A stretch of 64,000 nt of DNA from Meandrina meandrites (taxonomy: Eukaryota; Cnidaria; Anthozoa; Scleractinia; Meandrinidae), in the NCBI GenBank assembly GCA_963693305.1, contig OY855915.1, positions 12,340,840 through 12,404,839 of the forward strand, given 5' to 3'. Position 1 is the first letter of the stretch, and each line of letters opens with the position of its first letter. Of the stretch, positions 14,239-25,400 are shown piece after piece. A program made the translations under genes and the position numbers. The notes under the pieces were generated by a model. That model saw only the letters and a list, made by a program, of their open reading frames with translations, had not been told where the DNA came from and searched no databases.

Positions 14239-15412
14239 CAAATTTAAAACGTTTCTACGTTGTATCGGTCTCTGCTTTTTTATAGTCTTCATTTTTCTAT
14301 TTTAAACCGATCAGATCATTATTGATCCAACGTATACCGGTAGAATCATCGTCCACGGTTGCTTGCTTGTTTAAACATTTTTTACGCGGGATGAGCCGCG
14401 TATTAAATTCGGCTTGATTGTTTTGATGCGTTCGATGTGGTTCGATGTGGTTCGATGGGTTCGATGTGGTTCGATGTGTTCGATGTGGTTCGATGTGTTC
14501 GATGAGTTCCATGAGTTCGATGTTGTGCGGTAAAATCTATCGAAAGCTCTCGTCGATTTGAGATTTCACCTAAATGGTATGCTCGATAATTTTTCTAACC
14601 ATTGCTGGCAACGTACGATTTTGTTCACTAAACGGTACATTTTATACGTTTTCAATGTAGTAAAAGAAACTCTTGTTTCTCACGGAGCAATGTGTTTGTT
14701 TCCCGTGGTAGCATGTTCACTGAGATCTCGTCCAAAGCTTTCGTTCAAAAGCTCCCGTCGGCAACGTCCGATTTCATTCACAATATTTAAACCGTAATAA
14801 GAGCTGATCAGTGAGCGGGAGTGGAAGTTTTCAAGATTTTCACAGCTCATGGCGACTGAATACATAACAAAAGAAGTAATTGTCGATTGTTTACAGTTTG
14901 GATGTAACTTTATTCTCAACTATTACGCCAGTGACAGGTTAAAAGGCGTGCGTCAAACAAGATCGAGTTCTCAACGATCGCCCTCAGAGGAGCTCCTCTG
15001 GATCGCCCTGTTGATAATTGTAAAAACCGATAAAGGTCATTTGCTGATTAGCCTTGGCAATTTATCCCGGAATTTATGTAAATCGCATCTTTGTAACACA
15101 ACACCTTTCGTAGGCCAAAGTCACGTTAGCGCATACGTTTCATGTTGTGACTTTGGCGTCTTTTAAATTACCTTATTGAGTACTTGTACTTTCATTTCCA
15201 TTTATTTGTACATTTTAAACAGAATGTGACCGTGAAAAGTCGTTCCCATCCCGCGGAAACGGCCAACGGGCGTCTTGTTTAATGTTAGAGCGTACGTACG
15301 TTAGAGGGCCATTACGTGCCAAATTGAAAAATCAATGATTTTGTGTCCAATTTGCGGATCGAGTAGAAGACAGCACTCTGTAATTTATAAAAAATAGATC
15401 AGTCAAAACCTC
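14239..15412. other. no recognised gene; short tandem repeat inside
   Basis: Apart from the minisatellite at 14427-14522 I see no gene. Open frames up to 105 codons (14849-15166) are unrecognised. Confidence 0.4.
14427..14522. repeat. 10-bp minisatellite (GTTCGATGTG)n
   Basis: About nine imperfect head-to-tail copies of GTTCGATGTG, with variants lacking one base or carrying GGTTCGATGG or ATGAGTTC. It is too irregular to code. Confidence 0.8.
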
Positions 15413-15987
15413 TAGTGTGTCATGACAGAAGCGGATTTCTTAATTTCAACTTTGCCAGCGAGTAGAAGTCGTTTAAATCGTTTAAATCCCGCGGGGAGGG
15501 GGAGGGGGTGCTCCCTATAATGGCCTATACGGGAAGGCCCGAAAGGGGTACCTTTTTCAGGCTTTAGGTATATAAAAGGGTAGGGATTTCACAAGTTTAG
15601 GTATATAAAAGGGTAGGAAAATCTTCGTTCGGGTTTTGAAAAGGCCTTTGAATTATATATAACAGATCAAGCAGACGCAACTTATGAAACAACTTATGTA
15701 TTACGCGCTACGTGAAAAAAATGAGAAAAAGACTTTTAACGATTCATTCATAAGAAGGTATATAAAAGGGGTGCCTTTTTCCAATAAAAGGTTTACGAAA
15801 GGGCTGCCTTTTCTGAAAACAAATGGTATATAAAAGGGTAAGGGGTTGGACCTCGGGGCGGAGCCCCCCCCCCCCCCCCCCCCCCCCACCTATAAAACTT
15901 TTTTGAGTACCTGCAAATTTGAATCAACGCCTTTTATCTCTTTTTATAGGCGTTCTTTTAGAATTCCGCTTCTGTCATGACACACTA
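15413..15987. mobile_element. inverted-repeat element carrying a nested G/C-tract element
   Basis: A 23-bp terminal inverted repeat, TAGTGTGTCATGACAGAAGC and its complement, lies at 15413-15436 and about 15965-15987. Inside it, 15488-15890 has its own G-rich left end and a long C tract at the right, with several internal copies of GGTATATAAAAGGGTA. This looks like one non-autonomous DNA element inserted into another. No transposase is encoded. Confidence 0.6.
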
Positions 15988-15988
15988 C

Positions 15989-16440
15989 AGCTGAAGACAG
16001 CGATCAACATGATCAATTCCAAAACGAAAATAGAAAATTCACAGAATGCAGAACTTAATGATTTGACGTTGCTCAGAGAACGGCGAAAGAAATGTAAGGA
16101 GATTAAAACTCGCGTGCAGTGTTATTGTAGCCCTAGATGAATAGCAGAGCATGCGTACATTATTACCAGAGCGCGCACTAAATTCAAATTAGGGAATTTG
16201 AAGTTTTTGTTGACGTCGACGATAAAGTCGATCAAAAAATTACTAATTTCTATTTTACTTACGAACTTCGCTATAATCCATAGATTTCAGAGCTATCCTC
16301 GGCTGAAGACAGCGATCAATTCCAAAACGAAAATCGAAATTTCACAGAATGCCAGAACTTAATTATTTCACATTGCTCAGAGAACGGCGAAAGAAATGTA
16401 AGATTAAAACTCACGTGCAGTGTTATTGTAAAGGGGACTG
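15989..16440. repeat. diverged direct duplication of about 140 bp
   Basis: The segment 15989-16133, starting CTGAAGACAGCGATCAA, recurs at about 16303-16432 with substitutions and small indels. Both copies contain TTGCTCAGAGAACGGCGAAA and end near CGTGCAGTGTTATTGTA. The first copy is open for roughly 45 codons but the second is not, so I do not call a gene. Confidence 0.6.
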
Positions 16441-17461
16441 TGACAGAGATCGCATGGCCTTGCCGTACACCACCTAGCCAGCGTTTTCAATTTATCCGGA
16501 TTCAGTTAGTGTGGACGGGGCCTCAGTCGTTGCGCTTCGTGCATACGCTTTGAATAAATTATGCATAATGATTGCCTAAGGTGTCCCCCGCGACCTTCAT
16601 CCTACGGGCTTCACATATATATTCACAAAGTATTCCAGAAGTTTTTAGTATTTAACTGCCTTCGTTAACTTGTGCACTGCATTCGTTTAATTGTGCAGCT
16701 GCCATGTGTTTCTTGCCGAATTTCGCACCTCGGCGACTTTGACACGTTTTTACGTTCGCACTCAAATTTAGCAAGCATTTTGGGAACGTTTCGTCAGGGC
16801 TTACACGTATTCGCACAACGTTCGATAATTTGTTTTTTATTTGCTTCGGTGGTTTGTGGTTTTACACTTGTGCAGCACTTGCCATCTGCTTCTTGCTGAA
16901 AAATTCGTGCATTGGATTTTTTTCACCTTGGTGACCTGGACAAGATTTTGTGTATTAGTAAGCGCGGAAAACTGAACCAGCATTTTGAGATCTTTAATGT
17001 TACGGGCTTCACATATTCACAAAGTATTCCATAAGTTTTTAGTTTAAACTTGACCGAACAAAAAATAAATGAATGACAACCATTTCTGAATAAGGTCTAT
17101 ATAATCCTTGTTCCAATTTAAATATGCAAACTGCATGCAACTTTCACAGCCCTGGCTACACTAGTTTATAAAGTGCGGACCTACAAAGGTGCAAGGTTCA
17201 ATCCATATCCTGAATTCTTTTCATCTTTGTATAACAAGTTTAACAAAGACAGGTATAATGATCATAACAATCAAAGACCAGATAACAATAAGTCCTGATG
17301 GAGCCACCGGACTCTCACAACTTAGATTATAAGAAATAAATGGAAATCAGTAAGGTAAATTTACAGGTATTGCCAGCTTGAGATCAAAACATTTATTTAT
17401 AACGACGCTATAATTTGGAGATAATTGTTTAGAGAATCGTCATCATTGTTAAAACTAAGTG
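16441..17461. other. no recognised gene; diverged tandem duplication
   Basis: Two related blocks at roughly 16600-16800 and 16860-17050 share CGGGCTTCACATAT, CACAAAGTATTCCA and TTGTGCA-rich segments. No coding sequence is supported. Confidence 0.4.
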
Positions 17462-17637
17462 CAGTGGAACCTCGATTTAACGAACCTCTATTTAACGAAA
17501 ACCTCGATATAACAAACGGTATTCTTTGCCACAGCAATAGTAAAATATATGAAAAAGAACCTCGATACAACGAACCCTCTATTTAACGAACGAATTTGGC
17601 CAGTCCCCAGCGACTTCGCTAAATCGAGGTTCCACTG
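17462..17637. mobile_element. Tigger/pogo-like MITE
   Basis: The ends are CAGTGGAACCTCGATTTA and TAAATCGAGGTTCCACTG, close to the terminal repeats of pogo/Tigger transposons. The interior repeats CCTCGATACAACGAA-like motifs. At 176 bp it has no coding capacity. The expected TA target duplication is not evident, so its edges may have decayed. Confidence 0.65.
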
Positions 17638-17696
17638 TGGCATTGTACTAATAAATGTGTCTAACTCTATATTTTGCTGTCCGACAACTCACAAGA

Positions 17697-17768
17697 AATG
17701 ACAGACTTGTTAATTGATATACCTAATATTTAAATGACAGACTTGTTAATTGATATACCTAATATTTA
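17697..17768. repeat. 36-bp direct duplication
   Basis: A 36-bp unit beginning ATGACAGACTTGTTAATTG occurs twice head to tail. It lies in the 3' flank of the minus-strand desaturase gene, just before its candidate polyadenylation signal. Confidence 0.8.
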
Positions 17769-17771
17769 TTG
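17766..17771 (-). promoter_or_regulatory. candidate polyadenylation signal of the desaturase gene
   Basis: AATAAA on the minus strand, about 185 nt downstream of the desaturase stop codon. It is the nearest canonical hexamer I see; another lies near 17391. Confidence 0.4.
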
Positions 17772-17953
17772 TTATTAAACCAGCACACTGATAAAAAATG
17801 GAGAGATTCTCGGCACGGCGGCCAAATTATTATCATCTATCTAAAGCTCTTCCATAAAGAGACAAATTTTCACTGTATTGGTTCAACGTGGCGTCACATA
17901 CAACCGCGTTTGTTGTAAAAAATAAATTAGGCACCAAATAAATATTATGTAAA

Positions 17954-19057
17954 TTAATCATGTTTATACCACACGATGTCACCCGAGTTTTCAACATAAC
18001 GGCAATATCTACCAGTCAACCACATGGCCTTGAATATCGGGGTGTTATCTTTGTAATAAAACTCGCCCAAAGCTTTCTTCAGATACTTCGTTGCCTCCAC
18101 CGCGTGGTAATGTGGCATGTATGAGAATAGGTGATGGGCAATGTGTGTGTCCCCGATATGATGAAAAACGTGGTTCAAAATTCCATAGTCTCGGTCAACT
18201 GTACATAGGGCTCCTTTAAGCCAATTCCACTGCTGTCCTCTGTAGTGGGGTACGGCTGCGTCAGAGTGCTGCAAATCGGTGATAAACACCAGCCAAAAGT
18301 TGACAATGAGATACGGAATGATATAGACTTTCACCAGCCACAGAGCAGAATTGACATAAGCCAGGTAACCAAGGAAACCGATCCACGCCACCAGAGCAAC
18401 GTCGCTTATGACAACGTCTTTGTAATCTTTGTCGCTGAAAATTGGGCTATTTGGGTTGAAGTGATCTGTGTGAGTGTGATATTTACGGCCTGTAACGTGG
18501 AACAGAAGATAAGCGGGCCAACCAAACAAAAGCAGTTTTAACAGACTTAAAACGTTCCACGTAGGAGAAAGAGCTGCCAAACTACCCTTGCTGAACTCTT
18601 CTCTTGTGCTGGGAACAAACACTTCGTCACGGTCCATGTCGTTTGTGCTTCGGTGGTGTTTTGCGTGACTGATTCGCCAGGAATGATACGGCACAAGAAG
18701 GGCGGTGTGTAACGCAAGACCAGTAAAATCACAGACTGTCTTGCTGTCGGAAAATGAGTAGTGACCACACTCGTGCGCTAAAACCCATATACCAGTGCAA
18801 ACACAACCTTGGCAAACCCAATAAACTGGCCATAGAATGTACATAGTCCACGGCGGTAAATATGGATGACTGAAATATCCTGTGCTTAAAAATAGAAGCC
18901 ACACCATGGTTAAATCCAATGCGACATAAGTAAACGACTTAAAGGTGGAGCGCTCAAAACAGTGAGCGGGAATGGACGCTTTCAATTCCTTCAGCGTAAA
19001 TGGCGGCTCGTCAGTCGGTCGGGGAGTCTTTTTGAGTGTTATGTAGCTTTCCGGCAT
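17954..19057 (-). CDS. FAD2-like methyl-end fatty acid desaturase
   Basis: Membrane-bound di-iron desaturase of the plant FAD2/FAD3 type, which inserts a double bond towards the methyl end of an acyl chain at the ER, in the route to linoleic and n-3 polyunsaturated fatty acids. The 367-residue protein is complete. The three histidine boxes are HECGH (residues 95-99), HAKHH (131-135) and HIAHH (305-309). Other family landmarks are PPFTLKELK near residue 18, RDEVFVPS at 143 and LQHSDAAVPHY at 262. Hydrophobic stretches around 45-90, 165-190 and 220-262 fit the usual four membrane passes. The coding sequence has no intron. Plant FAD2 is about 380 residues, so length is normal. Desaturases of this group (called omega-x) are known from cnidarians and other invertebrates, and horizontal transfer has been proposed for them. 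Regioselectivity (delta-12 or n-3) cannot be read from sequence. Confidence 0.95.
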   Translation of the reverse strand: MPESYITLKKTPRPTDEPPFTLKELKASIPAHCFERSTFKSFTYVALDLTMVWLLFLSTGYFSHPYLPPWTMYILWPVYWVCQGCVCTGIWVLAHECGHYSFSDSKTVCDFTGLALHTALLVPYHSWRISHAKHHRSTNDMDRDEVFVPSTREEFSKGSLAALSPTWNVLSLLKLLLFGWPAYLLFHVTGRKYHTHTDHFNPNSPIFSDKDYKDVVISDVALVAWIGFLGYLAYVNSALWLVKVYIIPYLIVNFWLVFITDLQHSDAAVPHYRGQQWNWLKGALCTVDRDYGILNHVFHHIGDTHIAHHLFSYMPHYHAVEATKYLKKALGEFYYKDNTPIFKAMWLTGRYCRYVENSGDIVWYKHD

Positions 19058-19575
19058 TTTGGAGCAGTTTGATAAAACTTGACAACTTCGCGGTTAGTCG
19101 CCGACGAACTTAAACTATAAACTAAAAACTGTAAACAAAAAAACCCACAAGGGTTTTAAAGTTTATATCTAGTGGCTGGAGGGCTCGAGTGACGTCTCGA
19201 GTGGCGGTAGCATCTTTAAAATAAAATTTTCATTCAAGGGACGACAACCAACCAGAAACCAGCAAAACGCGTCTTGCACAAATGTCGCGCGTCTCAAGGT
19301 CATTCAAGGTGAGTGCTTCAACGCAGGAAAATTAAAAGAGTTGTAGCGCGAAAAATTCAATCGTGGCCAAAATTTAACTTCAGGATCTTTTAACAAGAAA
19401 TAAGGAAGCCGTGTTATTGCATTTATACTTTTTAAAAACTACTTTTATTTCAAAATCATCGCTGAAAGCAAGAATAATTATTTTGCGTTGCGTCTTTGTA
19501 ATTATGCAAATTAATTGACAGACCACACAGCAGACGATATGGTGTGTTGGTGTTTTCACGTGTCTATCACGCTCA
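19058..19575. other. 5' flank of the desaturase gene
   Basis: No open frame of note. On sequence alone this should hold the promoter and 5' untranslated region of the minus-strand desaturase, but I cannot place a start site or TATA box with confidence. Confidence 0.35.
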
Positions 19576-19851
19576 CGTGCATAACCTGATATATTGATTT
19601 GCAGATTATCTAGTTCCTCGACCTTTGTTACCCACGTTGTATAACGTGCATAACCTGATATATTGATTTGCAGATTATCTAGTTCCTCGACCTTTGTTAC
19701 CCACGTTGTATAACGTGCATAACCTGATATATTGATTTGCAGATTATCTAGTTCCTCGACCTTTGTTACCCACGTTGTATAACGTGCATAACCTGATATA
19801 TTGATTTGCAGATTATCTAGTTCCTCGACCTTTGTTACACACGTCGTATTG
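19576..19851. repeat. 69-bp tandem repeat, four copies
   Basis: Copies start at 19576, 19645, 19714 and 19783, each opening with CGTGCATAACCTGATATATT. They are nearly identical; only the last diverges near its end (CACACGTCGTAT). High identity indicates recent amplification. The array lies about 520 bp upstream of the desaturase start codon. Confidence 0.95.
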
Positions 19852-21947
19852 CTGTACTATGTATTTTTTTCTCTTGTGCAATGAGATCTTTTACGACATT
19901 AGATCATTGTTGAAAAGACGCGAACATGATTATCTTTGAATGCTCACAAGAATAACCTACATTAGTAAAAAAGAAAATTAATCTTTTCATTTCCAAATTC
20001 TTCTTAGTGTCTTTCATACATTATCCATAATTCTTCTTGAAGAATTAAGTTTTTAATCAAGTTAGTTTTTTCCATAAACTTTACCTCCTGAATTGCTTGT
20101 ATAGAGAGAAAATGAAAATCCGTCTGAGCAAAATGCTAATCCTAGTCAATTGAAAATACGTCATGTTTGTAACTGGTGGCGACTGGGCAGATAAAACGGC
20201 CGGGGGTTAGACTTTATCCGCTCCTCATTAGTCCGGTTTCGATAAGAATTTTAGCGTGGATTAATTTCTGGCTTCACCGTGATAGCCGGACCATCCTTCT
20301 TGCTATGAGGTGTCGTGTTACAATGACTGTTGTCTGCCGTAAAACAAAGGTTTGTAAGGTCATCTTGAGAACTTAATCGCCCTCTTTGACTTGAAAATTC
20401 CCAATACTGTGTAGTTTTGCCTCAATCATCCATCTGTTCTTTGACGAATGCATGTCAAGACACTGGACAAGCGAGAAACTTCCAACGAGTTTGATGATGT
20501 TTTATATCCGACACAAAGGAGTCGCTTTTTTGTCATATGCTGTAAAACCCTCTTACTATAATTAAAATGTTTACAAAAAATCTCATTTCCTAGAGCGGCA
20601 AATTGTCCTTATGGGTTGCCTACAAAGACATAACACAGTGGTGAAAACAACTCGCATAAAAAATATACATTCTATGGGCGGACTAAATTAAAAGAAAACA
20701 CATCCAAGAAAAAAAAACCTTTATATTCCCCATCGATCTCTGAATATTGCAAGAATTCAATCTTAAAGTGTGGAAGTATTAGTAAACATTGAAGAAAAAA
20801 ATCGCAAATTGTACTTTGAAAATTTCGTTTCGAAAAATTGATAACCCTCAGTGACGGAGGGCATAATCATATCCTTTTTTATTTCAATCAAAAGAATATC
20901 ATTATTTCTGCGGGTATTCAGTTCAGTCTGTTGTTTCACGGTAGGCCGTGAAACAACAGACGGAAAAACCGGCTGCTTGCGAAAACAGGTTTATTTTTGA
21001 TTGATAATTAAGAGTGTTTACATACAAGTATCATTTCCTGCAGGAAGTTTAGCGTTGCTTTCTTTGCACAACAATAGTGCCATAAAATATCACGGGGATG
21101 TCTGAGGTGAGAATCGCTTGCTGACCGTGTGATGATGTCTGTCTGAAGGTTGCCGCCTTTCAAAAGGATCGTTGACAACCTGTCTTTTTCAAGACGGCAG
21201 TTTCACCTTCTTTGGAAGAGGTAACAGATTTAGAGTTTTTAGTTGTAATCGGGTGCAATCCGAGACAAAATAAGTTGCTAAAATGTTAACTATATAGAAT
21301 ACTCTGATAATTTGCCATCGCTTCACAATAACTGTAGATTCGTGGAGTTACTTATTTTACGGTCACAATTTTAGAAGGCCCAACTATACTGAAACCATCT
21401 ATATGATAAATTGGTTTTCAGGTTAAATTTGTTTCCAACATAGATTAATCTGTTTCAACCTGAAAATATTATCTGGCTGTGCAATATTAACGATCGATAG
21501 ATTGAATTTACTTACTTACACTGTTTTGAAGCGTGGTTTGAATTAGTGAATTAAAGACACAAATGGCAAATTTTTATGATATAATATGTAGAAATTTTTC
21601 ATTTTTCCGGCAATCATCCACAACAATGGTTGGAAGTGATATCTTCCCGCCCATGTTGTTCTTTAGAGTAAAATTTATTAAGTTCCTCTTTCGATTTTTT
21701 CGTGGTAAATTGATTTTCACAGACAATAACATACAAATGCAAACAGAAATTGGACTTATTTAGATATGAATTTAATATTATATTTTAAGATATTCATAAA
21801 AAAAGAAAACTGTATTTATTGACTTGTGTATGTTGACAAAACCGATACGAAATTAGTTTGAGTGCAAACTTCATCTTTCCGCCAAAAAGCGATCAATACC
21901 TATTTTCTCCGCAGGATATCCATACATTGTCAGGTGAAGTGAGTAAT

Positions 21948-21951
<4 letters not shown>
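19852..21951. other. no recognised gene; one perfect hairpin
   Basis: No gene is recognised. A hairpin with a perfect 14-bp stem, TGTTGTTTCACG and its complement, around a GTAGGC loop lies at about 20928-20960. In this eukaryotic context it is not evidence of a terminator. Confidence 0.4.
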
Positions 21952-21980
<29 letters not shown>

Positions 21981-22093
21981 CTCGGATATTTTGCGAGTTG
22001 CGTAGCATTTTTTCGAGCCCCGAAGGGGCGAGGAAAAATTCGAGCAATGAGCAAAATGGCCGCTCGTATTATATGTTAAACCATCGAATAAGG
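21952..22093. mobile_element. foldback MITE with 29-bp terminal inverted repeats
   Basis: The arm at 21952-21980 (starting CCTTATTCGATGGTTTAG) matches the reverse complement of 22065-22093 at 28 of 29 positions. The centre has a second hairpin, CGAGCCCCGAAGGGGCGAGG. It is 142 bp long and non-coding. Confidence 0.75.
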
Positions 22094-22352
22094 CATTTAT
22101 TATTCCACTAAAAAATAAAGTTTAGTCCGACCATTTTGTCGCTCCGCTTTCAGTCCAGGTTTTTGCCCTGTTCTACAGTGTAATAACGTGGCATATTTTG
22201 CGCGTTCGTTTGCCCTAATATGGTAAAATGGCGCAATAGTGGAATAATAAACAAAATTATCAACTAGGGGATGTTGTCTTGATGCAACCTCAAATTGTCA
22301 GACCTAACATTAAGAGTAATGTATGGAAATTAGTAAGTAGAATTACAAACAA

Positions 22353-22424
<72 letters not shown>

Positions 22425-25400
22425 ATTGAGTATTAATATTATATGAGCTGACTTGTGCATTTTCAGTCTATTTATGGCTTTTACGAAAGTAACATTAATT
22501 TATAGTTTATTGAAATAAAAACGAGAGTACAACCAGATCAAATTAGTGAATTTCGAAATTTAAAATAGGTTAACAACTTCAAATTACAAAGTTCTTTCGT
22601 TCCAGAAGAGAACGCGAGCTATTCTAATACGGTGTATTGCCAAAACATCGTGCATGACTAAAACGTGTAATTATCAAACGACTAAACAGCTGAGAGGGTC
22701 AATAAGTAAACCAGCCAATCAGAATACCTTATTGCCGGTCTAATATTTTCTTAGTATTGGACTGGGTAGAGTTAAATCGGTGTAATAATCAGTTTTATCA
22801 ACCCAGGGAGTATACTGGGGGAATACCTTGCGGCGCTCGGTCTGACAGGGTGAACCTTTTGAGTTCACCAAACTTGACAAGATGACGACCATACATTTCT
22901 TGCCATGCAAGTTATCTGGTTAGCGCATGATCTTTTCCTTGTCGTCATATGTATGCTTAGTAATGTAAATACAAAATATTCAATTTACTAATGACATTGG
23001 ACTTCTTTTTCTTCACTTATCTTAAATAAATCATAGGTTTTGTAACGAATTGTGACTTTAAGATCCAGGACGCTTTTCATTAACTTTTTTCTCGCGATCA
23101 GTTGTATTCGCGGTCATGTGTTCATGATCAATCGAGGTCGCTTCGGTGACTGAGATTCTCGTTTTATCAACCGCATTTGTCGTCGAAATTATTCTCGAAT
23201 AAATACCTAATGGATGAGCAACTCACTGTTTCTTTTTCGGTGCGTTTAGTGGTGAAATAATGGATCGGTCAGTCGATATGCTTATCTAATTTTTGCAATT
23301 CTGATAAAGCTGCTGCTAACAGTAATGGGAATAAGCACATTCAGTGTTCTAGTAGTCTTTTCTTTTGTTTTATATTTCAATGAACTTTCAATAGCAGGTT
23401 TTAACGCGGATTTAATGACAACGGATGTCTATTTTAAGCTGTTATTTGGTTATACATGTCCTGTTCGGGTCACTGTTACTAAAAATAACCAACTGGACAT
23501 AAACCCATTTCTGTGTCGCGAAATCTCTCGGAAATAAACATTTCACTTCCTTATTGAACAACGTTCAACAGTTTCCCTGTTCGGGGTTCGCCGGCTCAGT
23601 TCAATTTTGAATGTTAGTTTCGCGCCTGCTTACCTCATTAGAATTCAGTCCAGAAATAGATGGAGTGCTATTGATGTGAAAGAAAAGAGTATTTCTTTCG
23701 TTCAACCAACAAAACAAAGTGTTTACTTAATGAAATTCATTAACAATCTATTTGGCTGCTTAAAGTCCGACTGATTCTGAACCACTGTGAGTGAGAGAAA
23801 AGAAATAAGCACAGCGTCGGACCCTAAACAAGGTACGTTCCTCTGATAACCTCATATTTGAATACTCGCATTACTTAATAGTAAGGCTCTTATTTAACTC
23901 CAGCCAGTGAAATATCTTGCTGCTCATATTCCTTACATCATGTTACGGTAGTACGATTCTGTACGCATTTTGGTAGTAATTTTTAAATATTTTGGTCGTA
24001 AAGCGTGCTTTCATTTTATTTTTCTTAGTTCTTCTTTTGGTGGTTAGCTCAGGATTTATTGCACAATTCAGGCCGTATGTACCGAGGTTTGCGAACAGTT
24101 AATTGAAGTGAACTGTGAGATCAAAGTGAGACCAAACAGCGTGTTCAAGAAAAAGTATCGCTGTTCAATCGTTGTTCCGGCAGTGTCTCGCTGTGTTTCC
24201 TATCAAACAACGTCTGCTTTATATTCAAAGCTTACTGGAAGTGAAATTCCGTATTATTATTATTATTGCTTTTGTTGATTAATACGTTTGTTATTATTTG
24301 AGCTTGTTTTGCTCATAAAGTATCAAACAGCAGCACCGCCGGTCCAAGGTCCCCAAGGAACTTACAGTGAAATTAAGTGAAAATCGAATGTCGACGAAAT
24401 GATCGAAATATGAGTTTATTTTGAGCGAAGCGTGTTATTCGTAAATACAACCAAGCCCCAATACACGAAATTTTTGTAGCAGCCGAGGTACCAGCCGAGG
24501 AAATTTTTCTAGCAGCCGAGGTACCAACCATCATTCAAAGTTATTCAAGTTTCCGTATATTCGGTGAAAAAAAAATAACAGAAGAAATGGTTTTCAGTTG
24601 GGAATGGTGAAAGCAACCATGAAGCGAACCTCTTGCGAAACCACGGAAGCATTGCCATAAATATTCTATATTTCTCCATAACATATAGAATTCCTGATAA
24701 AAACGAACACAGTTATAATTGCAAACGAAATAGCAGTTACTTTACTTAGGTAAAACTAACCTGGAACGGAGCAGGCATGTTTGTTATCTTACAACAAGAG
24801 TTTTTTGTTATGTGTCATTAAGCATGTTCTATGTTTTTGAACGACTGAGAATGTTAAATTTTTGATTAAAAAAAGAAAAAAAACCCTTGAATTAAAGAAA
24901 GTTTGGCGATACATATACAGAACTGATAATATCTGACGGAGCGCAATAACAAATGTGAACTGTGCCATGTACTGCATTTTCGTCAAATATCGACCGATTA
25001 ATACCACTATGTCTTTTTCCTTCGATTTATTTTGATATCTCAATTTTTCCTTTAGAATGCAGGTTAATCAAGTTGTTTGCTTTATACGGCTTCTACTTTA
25101 CTTAGGCGGAATTCAAACAATAAAATATAAAACAAAACAAACGCTCAACTCGACAATTAAGTTCACTAAGTGGCGAAAAAGATATCGTCATATGCAAATT
25201 TTAATTGAACGTGCTGTGTGACACATTGGATCCAATCTTGCATTTTTTAATTTTATTAGTGACTAGAAGATGCTTGATTTTTTCTTCTGGGTGAGACGAA
25301 AGCCAAATACATATTGAATGATGTCCTTCATGAAGAAAAATCCTCAAAAATTAAAGATCGTTTGATGTTATACGCCTTTTCAATAAAGTACGTACTTACA

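Larger units (their letters stand above)
12845..14240 (+). mobile_element. Penelope-like retroelement fragment (RT end plus GIY-YIG endonuclease), broken
   Basis: The left part (12845-13120) encodes sequence typical of the region after the reverse transcriptase in Penelope-like elements, including KRIPFMTTFNPSLP and a following IIKKHYHLL. The right part (13600-14027) encodes a Cys-rich linker (CGKNCVTCPY) and a GIY-YIG endonuclease module: IYMIQCNRC, then LQYIGETKRRL and an RFNEHR segment; the frame ends in a TGA at 14025-14027. The coding sequence is interrupted by a 439-bp insertion at 13145-13583, and a frame change near 13800-13850 separates the endonuclease core from its C-terminal part. 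A hammerhead-like motif lies in the 3' region. The copy is 5'-truncated and cannot be functional. Family assignment rests on motif recognition. Confidence 0.75.

Noticed and set aside
20928..20960. Perfect hairpin as a transcription terminator
   Set aside because: Rho-independent terminators do not apply in animal nuclear DNA, and no gene ends nearby.
23325..23537. ATG frame with hydrophobic start, possible secreted peptide
   Set aside because: A hydrophobic start alone is common by chance in AT-rich DNA; there is no cysteine pattern, homology or splice evidence.
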